This document shows positions 45,186 through 52,637 of a stretch of 64,000 nt of DNA, in pieces. Numbering within the stretch: the first letter of the stretch is position 1; each line of letters begins with the position of its first letter. The notes under the pieces were generated by a model. It was not told where the DNA came from and did no database searches. It saw only the letters and a list, made by a program, of their open reading frames with translations. The DNA comes from JAGNLM01 sp964439835. GTDB taxonomy: Bacteria; Pseudomonadota; Gammaproteobacteria; JAABTG01. The stretch covers positions 11,981 to 75,980 of the forward strand of contig CAYTPQ010000010.1 of assembly GCA_964439835.1 (NCBI GenBank), in the 5' to 3' direction. A program made the position numbers and the translations under genes.

Positions 45186-46841
45186 CTACCCGCGCCGCGA
45201 TCGGCGCTCCCGCACTAGGCGGATGAGCCCCGTCGTGGAGGCGTCGTGCTCGCTGAGTGGCGCGCCGGCTGCCAGCTCGGGCTGGATCACCCGCGCCAGC
45301 TGCTTGCCGAGCTCTACCCCCCACTGATCGAAGGCGTTGATCCCCCAGACCACGCTCTGCACGAACACCTCGTGCTCGTAGAGCGCGACCAGCGCGCCCA
45401 GGACCTCCGGGGTGAGGCGCTGGTAGACAAGGGTTGTGGTCGGCTGGTTGCCCGGGAGCACCCGGTGCGGGACTGCCGCCTCGAGCGCCTCGCCGGAGAG
45501 CCCCGCCGCCACCAGCTCCGCCCGCGCCTCCGCGGCGGTGCGCCCGCGCATCAGGGCCTCGGTCTGGGCCAGGGCGTTGGCGAGCACCCCCTCGTGGTGC
45601 CCCGCGAGCTCGCGCTCCGGCTCCAGGGGCACGATGAAGTCCGCCGGCACGAGCCGGGTCCCCTGGTGGAGCAGCTGGTAGAAGGCGTGCTGACCGTTGT
45701 TCCCCGGCGCACCCCAGACCACCGCCGAGGTCTGCCGCGTGACCGGCCGGCCGTCGCGGGTGACGCGCTTGCCGTTGCTCTCCATCTCGAGCTGTTGCAG
45801 GTAGGCCGGGAACAGCCGCAGGGCGTAGTCGTAGGGAAGCACCGCGTGGGTGGGCGCGCCGAAGAGGTTCGCGTACCAGACCCGCAGCAGTCCCAGGATC
45901 GCCGGGAGGTTGCGCTCCCAGGGCGCGCCCCGGAAGTGCTCGTCCATGGCGTGGGCCCCGGCCAGAAGCCCCTCGAAGCGGTCCATGCCGACCAGGATCG
46001 CGACCGGGAGACCGATGGCCGACCACACGGAGTAGCGCCCGCCGACCCAGTCCCAGAACCCGAACATGTTGTCGAGGTCGATGCCGAACTCCCGTACCCG
46101 CTCGGCGCTGGTCGAGACCGCCACGAAGTGACGGGCCACCGCCCGCTCGTCGCCCAGGCGCTCGACCAGCCAGGCCCGCGCCGAGCGGGCGTTGGTGAGG
46201 GTCTCCTGGGTGGTGAAGGTCTTGGACTCGACGATGAAGAGCGTGGTCTCCGGGTCCAGATGGACCAGGGTCTCCGCCAGGTCGGTGCCGTCCAGGTTGG
46301 AGACGAAGTAGCCCGTCAGGTCGGGCCGCCCGTAGGCCGCCAGGGCGGCCGCGGCCATCGCGGGCCCCAGGTCGGAGCCGCCGATCCCGAGGTTGACCAC
46401 GCTGCGGATCGGCTTGCCGGTGTGGCCCGTCCAGGACCCGTCGCGCACCTCCCGGACCAACCGCCCCATGCGCGCGAGGACCTCATTGATCTCGGGCATT
46501 ACGTCCTCGCCGCGCACCCGGATCGGCCGCCCGGAGCGGTTGCGCAGGGCCACGTGCAGGACCGCGCGGCCCTCGGTCTCGTTGATCGGCTCGCCGCCGA
46601 ACATCCGCTCGGTCCACCCGCGCAGGTCGACCGCATCGGCGAGTCGCGCGAGCAAGGCCAGGGTCTGCGCACTCGCCCGGGCCTTCGAGTAGTCCATGAA
46701 GATCCCGCAGGCCTCGACCGACATCCGCGAGAACCGGTCCGGGTCGCGGGCGAAAAGCTCTCGCAGGTGCAGGCCTTCGACCTCGCGGTAGTGGGCCTCG
46801 AGCGCCTCCCAGGCGGACCTGACCTCAGCTCCCTCGTGCAT
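45186..46841 (-). CDS. pgi: Glucose-6-phosphate isomerase
   Basis: A 551-residue enzyme that interconverts glucose-6-phosphate and fructose-6-phosphate. The family signatures are G-I-G-G-S-D-L-G-P, D-W-V-G-G-R-Y-S-V-W-S-A-I-G-L and the late Q-W-G-V-E-L-G-K-Q-L. The catalytic Glu is in M-E-S-N-G-K, and the active-site His in the G-Q-H-A-F-Y region. Length is normal. The ATG lies downstream of an AT-rich stretch with a hairpin leader (46842-46916). It is the last gene of the minus-strand sugar cluster and follows the ROK kinase by 75 bp, probably with its own promoter. Confidence 0.96.
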   Translation of the reverse strand: MHEGAEVRSAWEALEAHYREVEGLHLRELFARDPDRFSRMSVEACGIFMDYSKARASAQTLALLARLADAVDLRGWTERMFGGEPINETEGRAVLHVALRNRSGRPIRVRGEDVMPEINEVLARMGRLVREVRDGSWTGHTGKPIRSVVNLGIGGSDLGPAMAAAALAAYGRPDLTGYFVSNLDGTDLAETLVHLDPETTLFIVESKTFTTQETLTNARSARAWLVERLGDERAVARHFVAVSTSAERVREFGIDLDNMFGFWDWVGGRYSVWSAIGLPVAILVGMDRFEGLLAGAHAMDEHFRGAPWERNLPAILGLLRVWYANLFGAPTHAVLPYDYALRLFPAYLQQLEMESNGKRVTRDGRPVTRQTSAVVWGAPGNNGQHAFYQLLHQGTRLVPADFIVPLEPERELAGHHEGVLANALAQTEALMRGRTAAEARAELVAAGLSGEALEAAVPHRVLPGNQPTTTLVYQRLTPEVLGALVALYEHEVFVQSVVWGINAFDQWGVELGKQLARVIQPELAAGAPLSEHDASTTGLIRLVRERRSRRG

Positions 46842-46916
46842 GGCTGCCTCGCATTCGGGGCGAATGCCCCTGAGGAACTACTTTCAATATATCCGATAAC
46901 CCTATGTAACGTAACG
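46842..46916 (-). promoter_or_regulatory. AT-rich promoter region and leader hairpin of pgi
   Basis: On the minus strand the sequence runs TTACGTTACATAGGGTTATCGGATATATTG, containing a TATATT -10-like hexamer, then a leader with the short hairpin GGGGCATTCGCCCC before the pgi ATG. It sits inside an otherwise GC-rich operon. The direct repeat GTTACGTTACAT is notable. Confidence 0.45.
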
Positions 46917-47906
46917 TCAGTAACCAGCCGGAGCCGACGGAGAGGCGGATACGCCTTGCCCCCCGGCGCTGGGGTTGGCCACCGGACCGGCCAACAGAGC
47001 CGCCCCGATCATGCCCGCCTGGTCGCCAGCGCGAGAGGCCGAGACCGTCACACGCCCGCGCAGCACGGGGATCAGGTCGGCGTCGAGCCGGCGGGCGAAA
47101 GCCGGCTGCATCAGGTCCCAGGAGGCAGTCAGCCCGCCGCCGATCACCACGTGAGTGACGTCCGCAACCTTCAAGACGTGGGCCGTACCGCGGGCCAGCA
47201 TCTCTCCGGCCAGGGCGAAGGCATCCAGGGCCTGCCGGTTGCCCTCGCGGGCCAGTCGGGCGACCTCCCGGGCCTCGACCCCCTGGCCGGTCGCCTCCTG
47301 GTAGGAGAGGACCACCCCGCTCGCCGAGGCGTAGCGCTCCAGGCACCCGTGATTGCCGCACCCACACGCACGCCCCCCCGGCTCCAGCGTCAGGTGGCCG
47401 ACCTCCATGGCGACCCCGTGGCTGCCGCGGTAGGGCCGGCCGTCGATCACCAGCCCCCCCCCGACGCCGGTGCCCAGCCCGAGGTAGGCGAGGCTCGCGG
47501 GCCGCTCCGGGTGCATCGCCCACTCGCCGTAGGCGGCGGCGAGCGCGTCGTTCTCCGCCAGGACCGGAACCCCCCAGGTCGCAGCCAGCGGCGTGACCAG
47601 GTCGGCGTCCACCACCCCGGGGATGTTCGGCGAGCTGACCAGGCGACCGCTCGCCGGGTCGAGGAAACCGGGCACCGCCAGACCGACGGCCGTCACCGCC
47701 GGATAGTGGCCCAGGGCCACGGCGACAGCCTCGCCCAGGACCTGCAGGACGTGGGCCAGCGAGCCCCCGGGGTCCTCCGCGCGGCAGCGGGAGAAGTGGG
47801 CCGCAAACCGGTCTTCCCAGACCACCCGGAGACCCTCGACGACCCCCACGCGCACGTGGGTACCGCCGACGTCGACTCCGACCCGCAGGGCCTGCGCGTC
47901 CGTCAT
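46917..47906 (-). CDS. ROK-family sugar kinase, probable glucokinase
   Basis: A 329-residue ROK kinase. It has the N-terminal ATP-binding G-V-D-V-G-G-T-H, substrate motif E-N-D-A-L-A-A-A-Y-G-E, G-L-G-T-G-V-G-G-G and the zinc-binding C-G-C-G-N-H-G-C-L-E. Position between malQ and pgi makes glucose the most likely substrate: it would phosphorylate the glucose released by MalQ and GH57, feeding pgi. ATG at 47904-47906 follows a GGAG 14 nt away and a GGGCGG nearer, so the start is moderately sure. No DNA-binding domain is present, so it is a kinase and not a ROK repressor. Confidence 0.9.
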   Translation of the reverse strand: MTDAQALRVGVDVGGTHVRVGVVEGLRVVWEDRFAAHFSRCRAEDPGGSLAHVLQVLGEAVAVALGHYPAVTAVGLAVPGFLDPASGRLVSSPNIPGVVDADLVTPLAATWGVPVLAENDALAAAYGEWAMHPERPASLAYLGLGTGVGGGLVIDGRPYRGSHGVAMEVGHLTLEPGGRACGCGNHGCLERYASASGVVLSYQEATGQGVEAREVARLAREGNRQALDAFALAGEMLARGTAHVLKVADVTHVVIGGGLTASWDLMQPAFARRLDADLIPVLRGRVTVSASRAGDQAGMIGAALLAGPVANPSAGGQGVSASPSAPAGY

Positions 47907-47966
47907 CCGCCCGCACACCGCTCCGTGGCGACCCGGCCCGGGCACTCCAGCCACGGGACGAGGGCC

Positions 47967-49445
47967 TCAGCCACGGCCGTAGACCCCGATGAGCCGCCGG
48001 TAGAAGTGGTCCGTTCCCGGGGTCAGCTGGTCCCAGGAGAACCGCCAGCGCCAATTGTGCTGCCACTGCGTGCCGGGGGCATTCATGCGCTGGTCGGCGC
48101 CGAGCCGCAGCACGTCCTGCATCGGCAGGATCGCCAGCCGCGCGACCGAGGCCAGCGCGCACCGGCAGAGCGCCGTGGGCATGGCGTCGGCCGAAGCGCC
48201 CAAGTATTCCAGGACGTACTCCCGGCCGCCGCCGTCCAGCTCGTGGAACCACCCGAGGGTGGTGTTGTTGTCGTGGGTGCCGGTGTAGACGACGGCATTC
48301 ACCGGGTGATTGTGGGGCAGGTAGGGGTTGTCGGGGCCACCGCCGAAGGCGAACTGCAATACCTTCATGCCCGGTAGCCCGAAGCGGTCCCGCAGGTCTT
48401 CGACCTCGCGGGTGATGAAGCCCAGGTCCTCGGCGACCAGTGGCAGGCGCTGGAACACCTCCTGGAGGCGCCGCAGCAGGGCGTCGCCGGGAGCGGACAC
48501 CCAGCGGCCGTTGACGGCCGTGTGCTCCCAGGCCGGGATCTCCCAATAGGCCTCCAGGCCGCGGAAGTGGTCGATGCGCAGCAGATCGAACTGCTCGAGC
48601 TGGGTGCGCACCCGCTCGACCCACCAGCCGAAGCCGTCGGCCTGCATCCGTTCCCAGTCGTACTGAGGATTGCCCCAGCGCTGCCCAGTGGCGGAGAAGT
48701 AGTCGGGCGGCACGCCGGCGACCACCGTCGGGCGCCCGGCGTCGTCCAGGCGGAACCACTGGCGCCACGCCCAGACGTCGGCGCTGTCGTCCGCGACGTA
48801 CAGGGGGATGTCGCCGAACACTTGAACCCCGCGCTCGTTGGCGTAACGGCGCAGGTCGCCCCACTGCCGATAGAACACGAACTGCTCGAAGCGGCGCTGA
48901 TCGACCGGGAGCTCGTACTGCTCCATCGCCTCCCCGATCGCCTTGCGGTCCCGGTCCCGCAGCCCGGCCGGCCACTCCCACCACGGGCGACCGCCGTGGG
49001 CCTCCCGCAAGGCCTGGAACAGCGCGTGATCGTCAAGCCAGTAACGGTGGCGCTGGGTGAACTCCTGGCACTGGTGGCGCAGCCCCTCGTGGCCGCGCGC
49101 CCGGTGGGCCCGATACGCCTCCGCGAGCCGCCGGCGCCGGTAGGCCTCAGGCGGCTCGCCCCGTTGCGGGCCGCCGTCGCGCGCCAGCAGGCCTTCCTCC
49201 ACCAGGCGGTCCAGGCTGATCAGGAGCTCGCTGCCGGCGTGGGCCGACTGGCACCGGTACGGTGAGCCCTCGGCGTGGGTCGGCCCCAGAGGCAGCGTCT
49301 GCCAGACGCTGAAACCAGCGGAGTGCAAGAAGTCGACGAATCGGTAGGCGTCCGGCCCCAGGTCGCCGCTGCCGACCCCGCCGGGGAGCGAGGTCGGGTG
49401 CAGGAGTAGACCCGCCCGCCGACGGTCTAGGGGTGAGGGGCTCAC
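47967..49445 (-). CDS. malQ: 4-alpha-glucanotransferase (amylomaltase)
   Basis: A 492-residue GH77 enzyme that disproportionates maltodextrins, releasing glucose. The start R-R-A-G-L-L-L-H-P-T-S-L-P-G is typical. Catalytic residues are in L-R-I-D-H-F-R-G (nucleophile Asp), V-A-E-D-L-G (acid/base Glu) and G-T-H-D-N-N-T (third Asp). I chose the GTG at 49443-49445, 8 nt after GGAGGGG; GTG 49451 is close and the frame extends to 49526, overlapping the GH57 gene. It acts after the GH57 enzyme and before the glucokinase gene. Confidence 0.95.
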   Translation of the reverse strand: MSPSPLDRRRAGLLLHPTSLPGGVGSGDLGPDAYRFVDFLHSAGFSVWQTLPLGPTHAEGSPYRCQSAHAGSELLISLDRLVEEGLLARDGGPQRGEPPEAYRRRRLAEAYRAHRARGHEGLRHQCQEFTQRHRYWLDDHALFQALREAHGGRPWWEWPAGLRDRDRKAIGEAMEQYELPVDQRRFEQFVFYRQWGDLRRYANERGVQVFGDIPLYVADDSADVWAWRQWFRLDDAGRPTVVAGVPPDYFSATGQRWGNPQYDWERMQADGFGWWVERVRTQLEQFDLLRIDHFRGLEAYWEIPAWEHTAVNGRWVSAPGDALLRRLQEVFQRLPLVAEDLGFITREVEDLRDRFGLPGMKVLQFAFGGGPDNPYLPHNHPVNAVVYTGTHDNNTTLGWFHELDGGGREYVLEYLGASADAMPTALCRCALASVARLAILPMQDVLRLGADQRMNAPGTQWQHNWRWRFSWDQLTPGTDHFYRRLIGVYGRG

Positions 49446-49506
49446 GCTCACGGCCCCTCCGCTCGGGTGGGCGTTCGCAGGTCCATGATCCAGGCGGCTT
49501 GCATGT

Positions 49507-51213
49507 TCAAACCCCTTCGTGTCCACGGCGCATGACGCCTCCAGCCTCGGGCGCGCCGTGCCCGCGGGTGAAGGTCTCCGCCAGGTAATCCGGCGGCTCC
49601 CGCCCCATCATCTGATAGAGGTTGGCGAGGTGCTGGCGGTACAGGCGCTCGAAGTCGCTCACGACCTCGGCCGGGTTGTAGTCTCCGAACCACCAGAACC
49701 AGTCGGAACCCTCGCACACTGCCAGCTGACGCTCCGCCGCCTCGCGCCGGTGTACGCTCAGACCGCCCGCCGCATCGAGGTATGCCCGGCGCGCGTCCAC
49801 CAACATGTCCCAGCCGCGATTCTTCCCCGGGTCGCCGATCCAGGTCGAGAACGTCCCGTACACCCAGCTGCCGGCCACCAGATGGTCGATTGTGACACGC
49901 GTCAGCCCGCCGTCGAGGGCGTCCGCGAACGTCGTCATCTCGAGCCGCGGGTCCTCGGCCAGTCCCCGGTAGAGCGCATCGAGGAAATAGTACCCGTTCT
50001 CCGGGTAGTGCTCCCAGGCGTTCTCGCCGTCCAGGACGATGGCGACGACCCGCTTGCGCCCGGCGTCGCCACCGTCCGCGATGTGGTGCAGGTGATGCAA
50101 CAGGTTGGCGACGGCGTCGTCAGCGTGCCAGTCCGAGTAGGTGAACCCGATCAGGTCGGAGAGCCCATCGTCACGGAAGAAGCAGGCCAGCTGCGAGCCC
50201 GGGAGGTGGTACGGTTGGCAGAGCGGCTGGCCCTGGTCGAGCTCCCGCCCCCGGCCGGCACGGGCCAGGCTGTTGCGCAGCACGCCCTCGCCGCTCGCGC
50301 ACCAGTCGAACCCGCAGTCCTCCAGCAGGCGCACCGTCGCGTCGCTGACGCCACCTTCCGAAGGCCAGCACCCCCGCGGGCGCTGTCCGAAGAAGCGCTC
50401 GAAGGCGCGGATGCCCTCCTCCACGTGCCAGCGGGCGCGCCCCGCCCCCTCCGGATACGCCGGCGCCGCGGGCATCGCCACGTCCGGCATCGCGTCGCGG
50501 GCACTCGCCAGCTCCAGCAGCAACGGCACGATGGGGTGGGCGTAGGGGGAGACCGACAGCTCGACCTGACCGCGCTCGGCCAGCGCCCGGTAGCGTCGAG
50601 CCACCGACCCGATCTGGTCCTGCACGACCTCCAGCAGGACCCGGCGGTCGTGCAGGGTGAACCCGCTTGCCTTCTCGACCAAGTGCCGGACCCGGGCGTC
50701 CCGACGCCGCACGGTCTCGCCCATCCACGCGAGGTGGTACCAGACCACCAGGTCGACCAGGAACTGGTCCGACAGATAGGCCAGGGTGTCCGGGTGCTCG
50801 GTGAACGGCCCCGCCATGTCGACCAGGCGGCGGTAGGCGGGGAAGCGGTTCACGAGGCGCTCGCGATGGGCGCGCTGGCAGGCCTGGATGAGCCAGACCC
50901 GGTGGCCCGGGTCGGCGGGCAGCGCGGGACAGGCGAGTGCCGCGAGCAAGGGGTCGCGGATCGCCTGTTGACGGTGCAGGAAGCCGTCCAGCTGCTGGGC
51001 GTAGTCCTCGATCTGCTCCAGCAAGATCGGCGCGAAGTTCACGACCGCCCGCGCCCGCGGCTCCGCCTCCAGGTGGGCGGCCATGTCCACGTAGTCCTTG
51101 ACCGCGTGGAGGTAGGTCCAGGGAAGCTGGTACTCGCCGCTGATCAGGTCCCGGTACTGTGGCTGGTGCATGTGCCAGCACAGCACCACCGCGAGCCGCG
51201 GCCTATCGGACAC
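49507..51213 (-). CDS. GH57 glycoside hydrolase (COG1449 type)
   Basis: A 568-residue GH57 enzyme. Conserved region 1 is H-M-H-Q-P at residues 14-18. The candidate nucleophile Glu is in G-C-W-P-S-E-G-G-V-S-D (near 286), and the acid/base Asp in R-D-D-G-L-S-D-L-I-G-F (near 350). The E-N-A-W-E-H-Y motif is near 408. This group is annotated as alpha-amylase or amylopullulanase-like and degrades or remodels alpha-glucan; some GH57 members are branching enzymes but with different flanking motifs. The GTG start overlaps glgC's stop by 11 bp. It may compensate for the degenerate GlgB-like neighbour. Confidence 0.9.
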   Translation of the reverse strand: MSDRPRLAVVLCWHMHQPQYRDLISGEYQLPWTYLHAVKDYVDMAAHLEAEPRARAVVNFAPILLEQIEDYAQQLDGFLHRQQAIRDPLLAALACPALPADPGHRVWLIQACQRAHRERLVNRFPAYRRLVDMAGPFTEHPDTLAYLSDQFLVDLVVWYHLAWMGETVRRRDARVRHLVEKASGFTLHDRRVLLEVVQDQIGSVARRYRALAERGQVELSVSPYAHPIVPLLLELASARDAMPDVAMPAAPAYPEGAGRARWHVEEGIRAFERFFGQRPRGCWPSEGGVSDATVRLLEDCGFDWCASGEGVLRNSLARAGRGRELDQGQPLCQPYHLPGSQLACFFRDDGLSDLIGFTYSDWHADDAVANLLHHLHHIADGGDAGRKRVVAIVLDGENAWEHYPENGYYFLDALYRGLAEDPRLEMTTFADALDGGLTRVTIDHLVAGSWVYGTFSTWIGDPGKNRGWDMLVDARRAYLDAAGGLSVHRREAAERQLAVCEGSDWFWWFGDYNPAEVVSDFERLYRQHLANLYQMMGREPPDYLAETFTRGHGAPEAGGVMRRGHEGV

Positions 51214-52474
51214 GGTGGATCTCTTGCCCCAGCATCTCCGGCGTGACCAGGACCACCCCACCCTCGCTCACGTAGAACCGCTTCGCGTCCTCTTCGGGGT
51301 CCTCGCCGATCACCATGTCCGGCGGGACCACGCAGCCCCGGTCGAGCACCGCACGGCGGATCCGCGCGCGCCGACCGATGTCCACGTCGGGCAGCACCAC
51401 GGCGTCCTCCAGGCGGGCGTACGAGTGCACCTTGACGTTCGAGAACAGCAGGGAGCGCCGCAGGTAGGCGCCGGAGATGACGCAGCCGCCGGACACCATC
51501 GAGTCCACCGCCATGCCCCGGCGATCGTCGTCGTCGAAGACGAACTTCGCCGGCGGCAGCTGCACCTGGTGGGTCCAGATCGGCCAGTCCACGTCGTACA
51601 GGTTGAGCTCGGGGCTGACGCTGACGAGCTCCATGTTCGCCTCCCAGAAGGCGTCCACGGTCCCCACGTCGCGCCAGTACCCCTGCCTGCCCGTCTGCAC
51701 GTCGCGGAACGGGTAAGTCACCACGCGGTAGGACTTCAGCACCGCCGGGATGATGTCCTTGCCGAAGTCGTGGCTCGAGGTCCGGGTGTCGGCGTCCTTG
51801 ATCAACTGCTCGAACAGGAACGAGCGGTTGAAGACGTAGATCCCCATCGAGGCGAGGGCCACGTCGGTCTTCCCCGGGACCGGCGTTGGGTTCTCCGGCT
51901 TCTCCTGGAACGCCACTACCCGCCCCTGGGCGTCGGTGGTCATGACACCGAATTCGCGCGCCCGCTCCAGCGACACCTCGATGCAGCCCACCGTCATGTC
52001 CGCCCCGGTCTCGACGTGGTGGGCGATCATGGGGCCGTAGTCCATCTTGTAGATGTGGTCGCCGGCCAGGATCAGCACGTACTTCGGGTCGTGGTCCCGG
52101 ATGATGTCGAGATTCTGGTAGACCGCGTCCGCCGTGCCCTGGTACCAGGCCGACCCTTCGATGCGTTGCTGGGCCGGCAGGAGCTCCACGAACTCGCCGA
52201 ACTCGCCGCGCAGGAAGCCCCAGCCGCGCTGGACGTGCAGCAGGAGGGAGTGGGCCTTGTACTGGGTCAGCACGCAGATCCGGCGGATGCCGGAGTTCAT
52301 GCAGTTGGACAGGGGAAAATCGATGATTCGGAACTTGCCCCCGAACGGGGTGGCCGGCTTCGCCCGCCAGAGCGTCAGGTGCTTCAGTCGGGAGCCCCGC
52401 CCGCCGGCCAGGATCAGGGCCAGGGTGTCACGGGTAAGACGGCTGACGAAACGGATTGAATCGGTGGAAGGCAT
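51203..52474 (-). CDS. glgC: Glucose-1-phosphate adenylyltransferase
   Basis: A 423-residue ADP-glucose pyrophosphorylase, the committed step of glycogen synthesis, feeding GlgA. The nucleotide motif is L-A-G-G-R-G-S-R-L-x-x-L-T, followed by R-A-K-P-A-T-P-F-G-G-K-F-R-I-I-D-F, W-Y-Q-G-T-A-D-A-V and the metal-binding L-A-G-D-H-I-Y-K-M-D-Y. The left-handed beta-helix domain is present in the C-terminal third. GGAGG lies 4 nt before the ATG. It is divergent from the GlgB-like gene with 163 bp between them and is first in the minus-strand operon. Confidence 0.97.
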   Translation of the reverse strand: MPSTDSIRFVSRLTRDTLALILAGGRGSRLKHLTLWRAKPATPFGGKFRIIDFPLSNCMNSGIRRICVLTQYKAHSLLLHVQRGWGFLRGEFGEFVELLPAQQRIEGSAWYQGTADAVYQNLDIIRDHDPKYVLILAGDHIYKMDYGPMIAHHVETGADMTVGCIEVSLERAREFGVMTTDAQGRVVAFQEKPENPTPVPGKTDVALASMGIYVFNRSFLFEQLIKDADTRTSSHDFGKDIIPAVLKSYRVVTYPFRDVQTGRQGYWRDVGTVDAFWEANMELVSVSPELNLYDVDWPIWTHQVQLPPAKFVFDDDDRRGMAVDSMVSGGCVISGAYLRRSLLFSNVKVHSYARLEDAVVLPDVDIGRRARIRRAVLDRGCVVPPDMVIGEDPEEDAKRFYVSEGGVVLVTPEMLGQEIHRVR

Positions 52475-52637
52475 GCTACCTCCGGTCGCCCTGTCGGGCC
52501 GTTCCTCCCAGATCGAAGCCAGCCGTCCCTGACCGGCCCTGCCTCGGTCGCCGCGGCCTTATGGTACCATCCCGGCGACTGCACTCAATCCGAGGTCCGC
52601 AGCGTTTCGCCGGCGGCTCCTCACGACCCCGGCGCCG

